In this document: positions 8,153 through 17,074 of the stretch, piece after piece | Layout of the letters: each line of letters opens with the position of its first letter | How positions within the stretch are numbered: the stretch's first letter is position 1 | Assembly: GCA_024403515.1 (NCBI GenBank) | Contig: JAKSRS010000001.1 | Span: forward strand, 124,001-188,000 | Reading direction: 5' to 3' | DNA: 64,000 bases | Origin: Lachnospiraceae bacterium | Lineage (GTDB): Bacteria > Bacillota > Clostridia > Lachnospirales > Lachnospiraceae | The notes under the pieces: generated by a model | What the model saw: only the letters and a program-made list of their open reading frames with translations | Told to the model about the DNA's origin: nothing | The model's database searches: none | Position numbers and translations under genes: made by a program

Positions 8153-8181
8153 AATTTATAGGTTTAGTGCCCGTTTGTCAA
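8153..8181 (-). promoter_or_regulatory. Candidate promoter of fba
   Basis: On the minus strand TTGACA (8181-8176) and TAAATT (8158-8153) are spaced by 17 bp, about 95 bp upstream of the start codon. A second TTGACA lies 11 bp further upstream (8192-8187) without a matching -10. Confidence 0.5.
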
Positions 8182-8233
8182 TGATTTGTCAAGGTTTTTT
8201 AATCCCCTTGCAAATACTTATCTTACAAACATA

Positions 8234-10345
8234 TTAAAGTTCAAACATAAGATCAGCGTATGTAGGAATAGGCCAGATATCTTTATCTACAATCATCTCA
8301 AGCTTATCAGCAGGAGTTCTTAAAGCCTTCATTGCAGGAATTACAAAATCCTTGTATCTGAAAGCTCTTTCCTTTAATGACTTGATGGTCTTAGCTGATT
8401 CTCTTTCTGTGATAAGAACGTCTAAAGCCTTATACATCTCACCTAAAAGTTCGTTTACTCTCTTTAATAAATCAAGCTGAACATAAGGTTCTACGCCTGC
8501 ATTTCTCATGCTTTCAACAGTAGAAGCAAGTTCTCCTGTGTAAGCAATGACTGAAGGAATAATCTGCTTAGAAGCCATATGAACCATTGTACGTGCCTCA
8601 ATATTGATTGTCTTGGCATATGTTTCGTACATGATTTCAGATCTTGATTCAAGCTCTTTACGGGTATAAATACCAAATCCTTCAAATAAAGCAACAGCCT
8701 TTTCGGTTGTAAGTGAATCAACAGCATCAACCATTGATTTAAGATTAGGAAGGCCTCTTCTTTGAGCCTCTTCAACCCATCCCTGTGAATATCCGTCACC
8801 GTTAAAAATAATTCTTTGGTGCTCTGAGAAGTTTTTCTTGATTAAATCGTGAACTGCAAGGCTGAAATCTTCAGCATTTTCAAGAATGTCAGCCGCTTCA
8901 CAGAAGCTTTCAGCAACGATGGTATTAAGAACTGTATTAGCAGCACCGATTGAATCAGAACTACCTACAGATCTGAACTCAAACTTATTACCTGTAAATG
9001 CAAAAGGTGATGTACGGTTACGATCAGTTGCATCAATCTCAAAGTCAGGAAGTGTAGAAACACCTGTATTTAACTTACCGCCTTCAATAAGATTAGTAGC
9101 TTCACCTGTTTCAACAAGCTGCTTTACAACATCCTCAAGCTGTGTTCCCAAAAATACCGAAACAATTGCAGGAGGTGCTTCGCTTGCGCCAAGTCTTAAG
9201 TCGTTTCCAACACAGGATGCACTCTGTCTTAGCAAATCAGCGTGCTTATCAACAGCCTTAAGTATGCATGAAAGCACAAGAAGGAATCTCACGTTTTCAT
9301 TGGGTGTCGCACCGGGATCAAGAAGGTTTTCACCATCATCAGTTGTAAGTGACCAGTTGTCGTGCTTACCTGAACCATTAACACCTGCAAAAGGCTTTTC
9401 ATGAAGAAGGCAGGCCATACCATGTCGGTTAGCAACCTTTTCCATTGTCTCCATAATAAGCTGATTATGGTCCATAGCTATATTGGCTGTTTCATATATA
9501 GGAGCAAGCTCATGCTGGGCAGGAGCTGCTTCGTTATGCTGAGTTTTAGCGGTAACACCAAGTTTCCACAACTCAACATTTAAATCCTTCATAAAGGCAC
9601 CGATTCTTTCCTGAATAGTACCATAGTAATGATCGTCAAGTTCCTGTCCTTTGGGTGCTCCGGTACCAAACAAAGTACGACCTGCAAATACAAGGTCTTC
9701 TCTTTGTAAATACTTTTCACGATCCACAAGGAAATATTCCTGTTCAGCACCAACTGAAGCAACTACCTTGGTAGCCTTTTCATTACCAAACAGTTTAACA
9801 AGACGCATAGCCTGTGTACTCGCAACTTCCATAGATCTGAGAAGAGGAGTTTTCATATCAAGAGCCTCGCCCTTATATGAACAGAAGGCGGTAGGAATGC
9901 AAAGAATTGTTCCGGTTGCATCTTCCTTTAAAAATACGGGGGATGTGATATCCCATGCTGTGTATCCTCTGGCCTCAAATGTTGAGCGAAGTCCACCGGA
10001 AGGAAAACTTGAAGCGTCTGCTTCACCTTTAATCAAGGCTTTTCCTGAGAACTTCAAAAGAACGTTTCCGTCTTTGTCGGGATGTTCAACAAAAGCATCA
10101 TGCTTTTCAGCAGTAATACCTGTAAGAGGCTGGAACCAGTGTGTGTAATGTGTAGCACCATTTTCAATTGCCCAGTCCTTCATGGCCTGCGCAACGATGT
10201 CTGCTGCCTTAAGCGAAAGTTCTCCACCTTCAGAACGAACTTTCATAACTTCGTCGAATACTTCTGCCGGAAGATATTTTTTCATCTTACCAACAGTAAA
10301 AACGTTTTTAGCAAATAAGCTTTCTACATCAATAATGTCGTTCAT
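8234..10345 (-). CDS. glnN: Type III glutamine synthetase (GSIII)
   Basis: A 703-residue glutamine synthetase of the large GSIII class, which condenses ammonia and glutamate using ATP; GSIII enzymes form dodecamers and are common in Bacteroidetes and in ruminal and gut Firmicutes. The family N-terminal region (SLFAKNVFTVGKMKKYLP), the active-site segment THWFQPLTG, the glutamate-binding region with KTQHNEAAPAQHELAP, the ATP-site motif GVNGSGKHDNWS and RNRTSPFAFTGNKFEFR are all present. The start at 10345 is supported by GGAAGG 5 nt upstream. A GTG 30 bp further upstream is in frame, but the TATAAT-containing promoter region falls there. It sits alone behind its own promoter. Confidence 0.95.
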   Translation of the reverse strand: MNDIIDVESLFAKNVFTVGKMKKYLPAEVFDEVMKVRSEGGELSLKAADIVAQAMKDWAIENGATHYTHWFQPLTGITAEKHDAFVEHPDKDGNVLLKFSGKALIKGEADASSFPSGGLRSTFEARGYTAWDITSPVFLKEDATGTILCIPTAFCSYKGEALDMKTPLLRSMEVASTQAMRLVKLFGNEKATKVVASVGAEQEYFLVDREKYLQREDLVFAGRTLFGTGAPKGQELDDHYYGTIQERIGAFMKDLNVELWKLGVTAKTQHNEAAPAQHELAPIYETANIAMDHNQLIMETMEKVANRHGMACLLHEKPFAGVNGSGKHDNWSLTTDDGENLLDPGATPNENVRFLLVLSCILKAVDKHADLLRQSASCVGNDLRLGASEAPPAIVSVFLGTQLEDVVKQLVETGEATNLIEGGKLNTGVSTLPDFEIDATDRNRTSPFAFTGNKFEFRSVGSSDSIGAANTVLNTIVAESFCEAADILENAEDFSLAVHDLIKKNFSEHQRIIFNGDGYSQGWVEEAQRRGLPNLKSMVDAVDSLTTEKAVALFEGFGIYTRKELESRSEIMYETYAKTINIEARTMVHMASKQIIPSVIAYTGELASTVESMRNAGVEPYVQLDLLKRVNELLGEMYKALDVLITERESAKTIKSLKERAFRYKDFVIPAMKALRTPADKLEMIVDKDIWPIPTYADLMFEL

Positions 10346-10385
10346 ATATTCCTTCCCTATATTATATTTTTTCACCGTCTAGTAA

Positions 10386-10415
10386 ATTTTACTCTACGTT
10401 TATCAGAAAGGTCAA
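10386..10415 (-). promoter_or_regulatory. Promoter of GSIII
   Basis: On the minus strand TTGACC (10415-10410) and TAAAAT (10391-10386) are spaced by 18 bp. A further TATAAT lies closer to the gene, at about 10361-10366, and could be an alternative -10. Confidence 0.5.
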
Positions 10416-10468
10416 TGAAATAGTAGCAAATCTTTTGCAAAGCCCCTGCTTATATTTAGTAATAGTGC

Positions 10469-10532
10469 AAAAAGGACATATCCGCATATCAGGCTTTTCG
10501 GGTTATTTCTTTTGCCTGTATCAGATATGTCC
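10469..10532 (-). terminator. Intrinsic terminator closing the amide/ureide catabolic operon
   Basis: GGACATAT/ATATGTCC (10474-10481 and 10525-10532) closes a long hairpin whose inner part also pairs (ATCAGGC / GCCTGTAT). A run of five T residues follows on the minus strand. It lies just after the stop codon of the cytidylate-kinase-like gene. Confidence 0.8.
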
Positions 10533-10540
10533 AATAAATT

Positions 10541-11179
10541 CTATTCGATTAATCCACGTTTTTTAAGGAAAGCAATAATCATTTCAACTGCGTAATCCTC
10601 TCCCACAGAAGCTGTATTGATGGTAAGATCATATTCCTTGGGGCTAATCCAGCTTCCGCCGGTATAGTACTTGTAGTAGTCTGATCTGTACTTATCTGTC
10701 TTATTAATCTTTTCGACCGCCTGCTCAACAGTGAGGCTGTCTCTTTTTGTGAGGTTGTTGACGCAGCGGTCAATAGGTGCCTGAATGTTGACTTTTACAA
10801 CATTCTTAAGTCCTCTTAACACGTAATTTGCGGCTTTACCGATAATTACACAGGAAACCTTGTCTTCGATTGCGATGTTCTTCATAACAGTAGCTTCAAA
10901 GTTAAAGAGGTTTTCATTGGATAAAAATCCCTTATCACCTTCTCTGTAGGTTGTTTCCTTATTATAAACTCCGGTTGAGTTATTTATTGCCAAAGCACCT
11001 TTATTGATCTTCTCATTGGCTTCCCAGAAATATGATTCGTTAATGCCACTTAAGTCTGCTGCCATCTGAAGTATTTCTTCATCGTAGTACTCAATCCCGA
11101 GTCTTTCAGCCAAAGCATGACCAATGTGGCTTCCGCCGCTTCCAAGACCTCTTGCAATAGTGATTACATAATGTTTCAT
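10541..11179 (-). CDS. Cytidylate-kinase-like family protein
   Basis: A 212-residue P-loop protein of the cytidylate-kinase-like family. ARGLGSGGSHIGHALAERLG (about 9-28) is a degenerate P-loop, and R125-containing segments such as RCVNNLTKRDSLT are reminiscent of the LID of nucleoside monophosphate kinases. The true CMP kinase of Firmicutes is a different, better conserved protein, and the substrate of this family is not established. It is the last gene of the livHMGF operon, 5 bp behind the amidase and directly ahead of the terminator, so it is expressed with the catabolic genes. A role in phosphorylating or sensing a nucleotide-like product is possible but only inferred. Confidence 0.75.
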   Translation of the reverse strand: MKHYVITIARGLGSGGSHIGHALAERLGIEYYDEEILQMAADLSGINESYFWEANEKINKGALAINNSTGVYNKETTYREGDKGFLSNENLFNFEATVMKNIAIEDKVSCVIIGKAANYVLRGLKNVVKVNIQAPIDRCVNNLTKRDSLTVEQAVEKINKTDKYRSDYYKYYTGGSWISPKEYDLTINTASVGEDYAVEMIIAFLKKRGLIE

Positions 11180-11184
11180 AATTC

Positions 11185-12102
11185 CTAGAATCCTTTCTCA
11201 AAAATCAAGCCCTTAGGTGCAAGGTTATCGTCTGCAATAATGCCGTATAAATCGGGATGACGGTCCCTTTGCCAGTTAAGACGTCCACGCGCATATGTTA
11301 CTTCATCAAGATCCGCATCCAGTGTCACATACTGCCATCCCGCGTCATCCAAAGGTTCTACAGCAATGTTTCCAAGAGGATTTGCGATGAAGGATTTACC
11401 AAAGTGATGTCTTGCAACCGGCTCACCCTCACACTGCTCATCTCCTGCTCTGTTTAATGCAATGACAAAAGAATGTGATTCCAAAGCCCTTGTCTGCAGT
11501 TCAGTGATAAACATATCAGCTCTAAGACCCATAGTACAGGTTGCTGTTACAATAATCTGTGCTCCCTGTAAATAGTATGCTCTCCATACTTCCGGAAAAG
11601 ATCTGTCATAGCAGATTACCATGGCAATCTTTACACCGTTATCAAGTTCAAACACCGGAAGCTTATCGCCTGATGCGAAATAATACTTTTCATAAACGGG
11701 ATTGTATCTAAGATCACCACCCGGGATATGAATTTTTCTATACTTTCCGATAACGCCACGGATTGGAGAAACAAGTCCGCAGGTGTTATAATACACTTCT
11801 TTTCCGTCTTCAATCGCTTTTTCAAATAACGAATAAACGATGTGAATATTAAGTTTTTTAGCTTCTTCAAGCATTCTTGTAGTTGTAGGACCTGTTAAAA
11901 AGTCTTCGGCGCACTCGAACCATTTCTTTTCCCTTAACATACCAAAATAGATTCCTGTCATCATCTCAGGAAAAGCTACAAGGTAAGGCTTTTCTTTGGC
12001 AACGACTTCTTCCATGTACTCAATCTGCTTATCAACATATTCTTCATTTGTCATCCCGTCTACTACTGTTCCGGGCTGAATACCTAATACTTTTACTTTC
12101 AT
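11185..12102 (-). CDS. Carbon-nitrogen hydrolase (nitrilase superfamily; ureidopropionase/carbamoylase-like)
   Basis: A 305-residue nitrilase-superfamily amidase. The catalytic triad is readable: E46 in AFPEMMTG, K123 in KYRKIHIP, and C164 in MVICYDRSFPE. These enzymes hydrolyse amide or carbamoyl C-N bonds through a cysteine acyl-enzyme. The fit with N-carbamoyl amino acid or beta-ureidopropionate hydrolases is inferred from the partner gene directly upstream, a dihydropyrimidinase-like amidohydrolase 17 bp away. That pairing is the classic order of ring opening followed by removal of the carbamoyl group. Cytoplasmic, no signal peptide. Confidence 0.85.
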   Translation of the reverse strand: MKVKVLGIQPGTVVDGMTNEEYVDKQIEYMEEVVAKEKPYLVAFPEMMTGIYFGMLREKKWFECAEDFLTGPTTTRMLEEAKKLNIHIVYSLFEKAIEDGKEVYYNTCGLVSPIRGVIGKYRKIHIPGGDLRYNPVYEKYYFASGDKLPVFELDNGVKIAMVICYDRSFPEVWRAYYLQGAQIIVTATCTMGLRADMFITELQTRALESHSFVIALNRAGDEQCEGEPVARHHFGKSFIANPLGNIAVEPLDDAGWQYVTLDADLDEVTYARGRLNWQRDRHPDLYGIIADDNLAPKGLIFEKGF

Positions 12103-12119
12103 CTTCCCATCTCCATTCT

Positions 12120-13511
12120 TTATAATTTTCTGAAAAGATATTTACCGTGGTCGCTGCTTCCAACAATTTCTCCGTCTTTCTGCATTATGCAGCCACGGCT
12201 TATAGTGTATCGAGGCCATCCTTTGAAGGTCATACCTTCATATATAGAAAAGTCTGTAAAGCCGAACAACTCAGGAGTAATTGTTCTTTCCCAGTCAAGA
12301 TCGACAATAGCAAGGTCGGCATCGAAACCTACTTTAATTTCTCCCTTGCCTTCAAGGTTGAAAAGTCTTGCTGTATTTGTACTTAAAACCTTAGAAAGTG
12401 TAGTAAGCTTTATTCCTCTTTTATGGTAGCCTTCACTGATGAGGGCAGGCATTGCAATTCCTGATGTTCCAAAACCAACCCAGACATCCCAAAGGGTATT
12501 TCCTTTTTCGTACTTTTTGGCCTTATCTACAGGAACGTTGTCGGTTCCAATGGTATTTACAAGTCCTTCTCTGATGCCTTCCCACAATGCTTCATTATCT
12601 TCTTTGGAATGAATAGCAGGGTTTACTTTGGCATCAAGTGTTGTATGGTCTTTATCCAAAAGAAGGTACTGCGGACAGGTTTCAATTGAAACCTTACCAA
12701 GGTCAATACCGGCATTTTTGAGTGCTCTGTATGCATCAATTGTCTTTTTAGCACTTGTATGAACGCAGTACATATTTCCGTGAACTTCACCGTTTATTAG
12801 CATTCCGCTTATTGCACTGTTAGTCTCAACAAAGTCAGGTCTTGCAGCATCCCAGTCAGCTACGGATGTTGAATTGGGGTTCTTTTGCTGAACCTCTTTT
12901 AAGAAGGCTCTAAACATATCAGGGTCTTCACAGTGTACGCAAAGCATACATTTAGGATCAATCTCTGCAAGTCTTTTAAGAACATAATATAAATCAGCCT
13001 TATCCAAGGTTAAGGCCTCTTCCTTGGGAATATCGTAAAATGTATGAGCGATATCCTGCTTATCAAAGAAAAACTTGAAGGAAGTAATTCCCAAATCCTT
13101 GATGTAGCCTTCAAGTTCGTCCATATGCTTTTTAGCACAAAGGCCTAATGATATAGCAAAGTCAACATAGGAATTTCCTGTTGCTTCTTCAATTTCAGCC
13201 TTAACTGTGTCAAAGTAATTGCCTTTTCCACGATGGTATTCTACTAAGGTCGTCATACCACCAATAAGTTCTCTTTGTGAGTCGTATTTGTATGAGTCTG
13301 CAAAAGAAGAATAAAGGCCAAGATGCATATGAGGATCGATTGCACCGGGCATAACGTACATACCCTTTGCATCAATAACCTCGTCAGCGCTGATATCACA
13401 GGTGCCAGGAGCCATAATAGCAGCTATCTTTTCATCCTTCACAAGGATGTCTGCCTTCTGGACTTCTTCCTCCATAACAACAAAACCGTTTTTAATAAGT
13501 AAGCTTGCCAT
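12120..13511 (-). CDS. Dihydropyrimidinase/hydantoinase-like cyclic amidohydrolase
   Basis: A 463-residue amidohydrolase of the dihydropyrimidinase/hydantoinase/allantoinase group. It has the full binuclear metal site: H61 and H63 (DPHMH), the lysine that becomes carboxylated (K146 in SFKFFF), H193 (CVHCED), H251 (YCVH) and the catalytic D324 (GTDNVP). Family members open cyclic amides and ureides such as dihydrouracil, hydantoin or allantoin. The substrate loops are not diagnostic by eye, so the exact ring is unknown. It lies between the LivF gene and the nitrilase-family gene in one operon. Confidence 0.88.
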   Translation of the reverse strand: MASLLIKNGFVVMEEEVQKADILVKDEKIAAIMAPGTCDISADEVIDAKGMYVMPGAIDPHMHLGLYSSFADSYKYDSQRELIGGMTTLVEYHRGKGNYFDTVKAEIEEATGNSYVDFAISLGLCAKKHMDELEGYIKDLGITSFKFFFDKQDIAHTFYDIPKEEALTLDKADLYYVLKRLAEIDPKCMLCVHCEDPDMFRAFLKEVQQKNPNSTSVADWDAARPDFVETNSAISGMLINGEVHGNMYCVHTSAKKTIDAYRALKNAGIDLGKVSIETCPQYLLLDKDHTTLDAKVNPAIHSKEDNEALWEGIREGLVNTIGTDNVPVDKAKKYEKGNTLWDVWVGFGTSGIAMPALISEGYHKRGIKLTTLSKVLSTNTARLFNLEGKGEIKVGFDADLAIVDLDWERTITPELFGFTDFSIYEGMTFKGWPRYTISRGCIMQKDGEIVGSSDHGKYLFRKL

Positions 13512-13526
13512 AATATACCTCCGTAA

Positions 13527-14231
13527 CTAAATTCCCAAATATGATTTTTTAAGTTCTTCGTTGTTAAGTAAGTCGGCTGATAAACCTTCCATAGCGATTC
13601 GTCCCTGTTCAAGAACGTAACCTCTGTCCGCCATCTTTAAAGCGTTTTGAACGTTTTGTTCAACTAACATTACTGTTGTTCCCGAATCCTTAATCTTTTT
13701 AATGATTTCAAACATGATATCTGTAAGAAGGGGTGATAAACCGATTGAAGGTTCGTCAAAGATTAACACCTTAGGGCAGGCCATAAGACCTCTTCCTATG
13801 GCAACCATCTGCTGCTGTCCACCTGATAAAGAACCTGCGGGCATCTTTGCTTTTTTAAGAAGATCAGGAAGCATTTCGTATACGTACGCTAAAGTTTCTT
13901 TTCTCTTTTTCTTGGCATCCTTTAAATAAGAACCAAGGATAAGATTTTCTTCGACGCTCATCTGAGGAAAAAGCTTTCTTCCTTCAGGAATCTGTACAAT
14001 TCCTCTTGCCACAATCTTATCGGGGCTAAGTGATGTAATATCTTCACCGTCCCAGATTATCTTTCCGCTCTCGGGCTTTTTTAATCCTGAAATTGTTTTA
14101 AGCAATGTGGTTTTTCCTGCGCCGTTTGAACCAACAAGAGAAATCATTTCACCATCTTTTATTTCCATTGAAACTCCCTGAATAATCTGCAGAGTTCCGT
14201 AATTTGCATATACATTCTCAAGTGTTAACAT
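13527..14231 (-). CDS. livF: HAAT-family ABC transporter ATP-binding protein LivF
   Basis: A 234-residue ATPase of the branched-chain amino acid/amide uptake (HAAT) type. It has Walker A GSNGAGKTT (about 34-42), the Q-loop, signature LSGGQQQMVAIGRGLM, and Walker B VLIFDEPSIGL. LivF is one of two different ATPases in this transporter class. It follows livG by 17 bp in the order livH-livM-livG-livF. HAAT systems also carry urea, short amides and aromatic compounds, so the name does not prove branched-chain amino acid transport; the downstream amidohydrolase and amidase argue for an amide or ureide. Confidence 0.92.
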   Translation of the reverse strand: MLTLENVYANYGTLQIIQGVSMEIKDGEMISLVGSNGAGKTTLLKTISGLKKPESGKIIWDGEDITSLSPDKIVARGIVQIPEGRKLFPQMSVEENLILGSYLKDAKKKRKETLAYVYEMLPDLLKKAKMPAGSLSGGQQQMVAIGRGLMACPKVLIFDEPSIGLSPLLTDIMFEIIKKIKDSGTTVMLVEQNVQNALKMADRGYVLEQGRIAMEGLSADLLNNEELKKSYLGI

Positions 14232-14248
14232 ACTAGTTTCCTCCGAAA

Positions 14249-14977
14249 TTAAGCTTTCTTGTAAGCACTACCAAGGTAAGATTCGATAACTCTTTCATTG
14301 TTTGCTATCTCTTCAGGTGTACCCTCTGCTATTTTCTCGCCATGATCTAAAACCACAACTTTATCAGAAAGCTGCATCAAAGCCTTCATGATATGTTCAA
14401 TCATAAGAACTGTTGTGCCTGATTCTCTTATCTTTCTGACAAGATCAATAACGCCGTCAATTTCTGTAGGTGTAAGTCCTGCCATTACCTCATCAAGAAG
14501 CAAAAGCTTAGGTCCTGTAGCAAGAGCTCTTGCCATCTCAAGTTTTCTCTGGTCACCGATATTTAAGTTTGCAAGTTTGTCATACATCTTGTCCTGCATT
14601 CCAACAAACTCAATCCACTTTTTAGCTTCAAGCTCGGCCTCTTTATGAGAATCTGTTCTGTTAAAAGCTCCGACCATGACATTTTCAAGTGATGTCATCT
14701 GACCAAAAGGCTGTACGATCTGGAAGGTTCTTGCCATACCGGCTTTACAGTTCTGGTAAGTTGTTCGGGCTGTTATATCCTTTCCGTCAAAGGTTACGCT
14801 TCCGCCATCACACTTATAAAATCCTGTGATAGAGTTGAAAAATGTTGTTTTTCCGGCACCATTAGGTCCAATGAGTCCCACGATTTCACCGGGATATATA
14901 TCAAGGTTTACAGAGTTAACAGCTATCATTCCTCCGAATTTCTTGGTAACATTTCTGGCTTTTAAAATAGGTTCCAT
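14249..14977 (-). CDS. livG: HAAT-family ABC transporter ATP-binding protein LivG
   Basis: A 242-residue ATPase with Walker A GPNGAGKTT and Walker B LLLLDEVMAGL. The signature region is the degenerate LNIGDQRKLEMARALA typical of LivG, which differs from LivF. The C-terminal extension VIESYLGS is also typical of LivG. It pairs with LivF to power the LivH/LivM channel. Three bp separate it from livM, so the two are probably translationally coupled. Confidence 0.92.
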   Translation of the reverse strand: MEPILKARNVTKKFGGMIAVNSVNLDIYPGEIVGLIGPNGAGKTTFFNSITGFYKCDGGSVTFDGKDITARTTYQNCKAGMARTFQIVQPFGQMTSLENVMVGAFNRTDSHKEAELEAKKWIEFVGMQDKMYDKLANLNIGDQRKLEMARALATGPKLLLLDEVMAGLTPTEIDGVIDLVRKIRESGTTVLMIEHIMKALMQLSDKVVVLDHGEKIAEGTPEEIANNERVIESYLGSAYKKA

Positions 14978-14980
14978 CTT

Positions 14981-16024
14981 TTATTCCTCCGTTAAGCTTT
15001 CTTTTGCCTTTCTTTTGGTTGACAGCTTGTCCTTTATTGAATCTGCAAGTCCAAGAACACCATTAGGAAGAACGATAATAACTACTACAAGAATGAGTCC
15101 GTATGTAACCATGTTCATTCCGGGAAGTCCTGATAAATATACGTTAGTAAGTTCTGAAATAGGCTCAATTATGCAGGCACCAATGATTGGTCCGAATACT
15201 GTACCAACACCACCTAAGATACAGGGAATAATCGCATCAACTGAAACGCTTGATAAGAATACGATTTCAGGATCGATGTGAAGGTAATACTGTGCGTAAA
15301 ATGTTCCGGCAATAGCTGTAAGCATTGCACTAAGTACAAGTGCTATCATCTTGTATTTGAATGTGTTTATTCCAAGTGCTCTTGCAGCATCTTCGTTCTC
15401 TCTTATAGCTATGAAATACTTACCCATCTTGGTTTTCTGAAGGATAAAAAGAAATGCTGTGATAAGAACAAGTAAAATCAGTGCAAAGTATACGAAACCG
15501 GCCTTTGTAGGAAACTGCATTATTGAGATATCCTTTTTAAAGGTTATTGATACGCCCTGCGCACCCTTTAACCAACCGGAGTTTTTGGCAATTACTCTGA
15601 GTATTTCTGCAAAAGCAAGTGTTACAAGTGCGAAATAGTCACCCTTTAAGTTGTACATAAATGAAAGGACACCGATAATTGCTCCGATAATTCCTGCTGT
15701 AATCATTCCTACAATCATGCCAACCCAGGGAGTAAGTCCAAGTTCAGTGTAGAGAAGACTTGATGTGTAAGCTCCTACACCAAAGAAGGCTGCGTGGCCA
15801 AAAGAAAACTGTCCGCAATAACCGCTCATAAGGTTCCAGCACTGTGCAAGATATGCAATTCGTAAAATTGTTATAATAAGGTTAAGTCTGTAGTTTGTAA
15901 GTATCATTGGAGATACGATTACAAATACAAGTCCTATAATCATAAGAACCAGTCCAAGTGGAGATATTCTTTTGTTTCTGCCTTTTATTCTTCCAAAAAA
16001 TGATTCTGTTAAACTATTTTTCAT
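14981..16024 (-). CDS. livM: HAAT-family ABC transporter permease LivM
   Basis: A 347-residue permease with about nine hydrophobic segments and a charged N-terminus. It shows the LivM landmarks LNLIITILRIAYLAQCWNLMSGYCGQFSFGHAAFFGVGAY and the cytoplasmic coupling segment KTKMGKYFIAIRENEDAARALGIN. It forms the membrane channel with LivH. The C-terminal tail is short and positively charged. The third gene of an unbroken livHMGF-amidohydrolase-amidase transcript. Confidence 0.92.
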   Translation of the reverse strand: MKNSLTESFFGRIKGRNKRISPLGLVLMIIGLVFVIVSPMILTNYRLNLIITILRIAYLAQCWNLMSGYCGQFSFGHAAFFGVGAYTSSLLYTELGLTPWVGMIVGMITAGIIGAIIGVLSFMYNLKGDYFALVTLAFAEILRVIAKNSGWLKGAQGVSITFKKDISIMQFPTKAGFVYFALILLVLITAFLFILQKTKMGKYFIAIRENEDAARALGINTFKYKMIALVLSAMLTAIAGTFYAQYYLHIDPEIVFLSSVSVDAIIPCILGGVGTVFGPIIGACIIEPISELTNVYLSGLPGMNMVTYGLILVVVIIVLPNGVLGLADSIKDKLSTKRKAKESLTEE

Positions 16025-16038
16025 TGTCTTACCCTCGC

Positions 16039-16908
16039 TTATCTGGTTTTCTTTCCGAATAAACCTGTAGGTTTAAACAGAAGAACTAATATGAAAATCA
16101 GGTATATAACCATCTCTGACCAGGATCCGCCAAGTGCAAGTGATGCGAGTGATTCAACGATACCAATTATCAAACCTGCAACAACAGCGCCCCAGATATT
16201 ACCAAGACCACCAAAAACCGCTATAACGAAGCACTTTAACTGGAATCCTTCACCGACTGTAGGTGAGATGTACTGGATAGGTGCCAGTAAAGCTCCGGCA
16301 ACACCTGCACAGGCAACTCCGATTCCAAATGCGATTGCGTTAATCTTAGGAACTTTAATTCCCATTAGTGTTGCGCCTTCACGCTGTACTGAAGTTGCGC
16401 TGATAGCATGTCCAACATCAGTTTTCTGAAGCAAAAGGTAAACGCCAAGTGAAGCAACTACTACGAGTCCAAAAGCTATAAGTTTGGGCTTATTTACTGA
16501 GATACTTCCTACCTTTAAAGCCTTATCGAATCCGGGAAGTAAAACTGATTTGTAGTTAGCTGTGAAAATAACCAAAAGAAGGTTTTCAAGCACTATTGAT
16601 AATCCCTGTGTAAGCAAAAGCTGGTTATGTGAAGGAGCCGAAATAATGGGATTAATAGTTAACTTCTGAATTCCAAATCCTATAAAGAACATGATTAAAA
16701 TTGTTATAGGTAATGAAATATAAGGGTTAATGTTAAAGCTTGTATATACCTGATAAGCAATGAACATACCTACTGTAATCAGTGCTCCGTGAGCAAAGTT
16801 TGTAATTTTCATTACACCAAAGATTAATGAAACTCCCAATGCGGCAAGTGCGTACACACCACCCATCAGTAATCCATCGATTAAAGATTGCGTTATTGAT
16901 ATTGCCAT
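16039..16908 (-). CDS. livH: HAAT-family ABC transporter permease LivH
   Basis: A 289-residue permease with about eight membrane segments, LGVSLIFGVMKITNFAHGALITVG near the N-terminus and the coupling segment DVGHAISATSVQREGATLMGI. The start at 16908 is chosen because AGGAGG lies 9 nt upstream; an in-frame ATG at 16926 has no ribosome binding site and overlaps it. It is the first gene of the operon that ends at 10541. Its leader contains a complete intrinsic terminator downstream of a LysR-type promoter. Confidence 0.92.
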   Translation of the reverse strand: MAISITQSLIDGLLMGGVYALAALGVSLIFGVMKITNFAHGALITVGMFIAYQVYTSFNINPYISLPITILIMFFIGFGIQKLTINPIISAPSHNQLLLTQGLSIVLENLLLVIFTANYKSVLLPGFDKALKVGSISVNKPKLIAFGLVVVASLGVYLLLQKTDVGHAISATSVQREGATLMGIKVPKINAIAFGIGVACAGVAGALLAPIQYISPTVGEGFQLKCFVIAVFGGLGNIWGAVVAGLIIGIVESLASLALGGSWSEMVIYLIFILVLLFKPTGLFGKKTR

Positions 16909-16931
16909 CTTATTGTCCTCCTGCATCTAAC

Positions 16932-16974
16932 AAAAAAGGTTCCAAAAACGAACTTTGATTCGTTTTTGAAACCT
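16932..16974 (-). terminator. Intrinsic terminator inside the livH leader
   Basis: A 16-bp stem (16937-16952 with 16959-16974, one G-U pair) and a 6-nt loop, followed on the minus strand by TTTTT. It lies between the -10 at 17003-16998 and the livH start at 16908, so it interrupts the operon's own leader. It could also stop read-through from the upstream lysR gene. Confidence 0.8.
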
Positions 16975-16997
16975 CTTTGTTTCTTAACTTTCATGTG

Positions 16998-17068
16998 ATT
17001 ATAGTAGCATCACAGTATTATTAAGACAAATATTAGTTTTTCTATTTAAATTATAATCAATTGCCTAT
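16998..17068 (-). promoter_or_regulatory. LysR-type promoter of the livHMGF-amidohydrolase operon
   Basis: Read on the minus strand: box 1 ATAGGCAATTGATTATAAT starts at 17068; box 2 ATATTTGTCTTAATA follows at bases 36-50 of the element; the -10 TATAAT is at bases 66-71 (17003-16998). The only TTG-type -35 is 20 bp from the -10, so the promoter probably needs an activator. The same layout occurs at livK and eamA. Confidence 0.65.
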
Positions 17069-17074
17069 ATCTTA

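Noticed and set aside
8193-8213. Terminator after the GSIII gene
   Set aside because: AAGG...CCTT pairing over only 4-5 bp without a T-run at the right place; too weak to call.
8886-10148. Plus-strand open frames within the GSIII gene
   Set aside because: They lie opposite a highly conserved full-length enzyme, lack ribosome binding sites and have unlikely composition.
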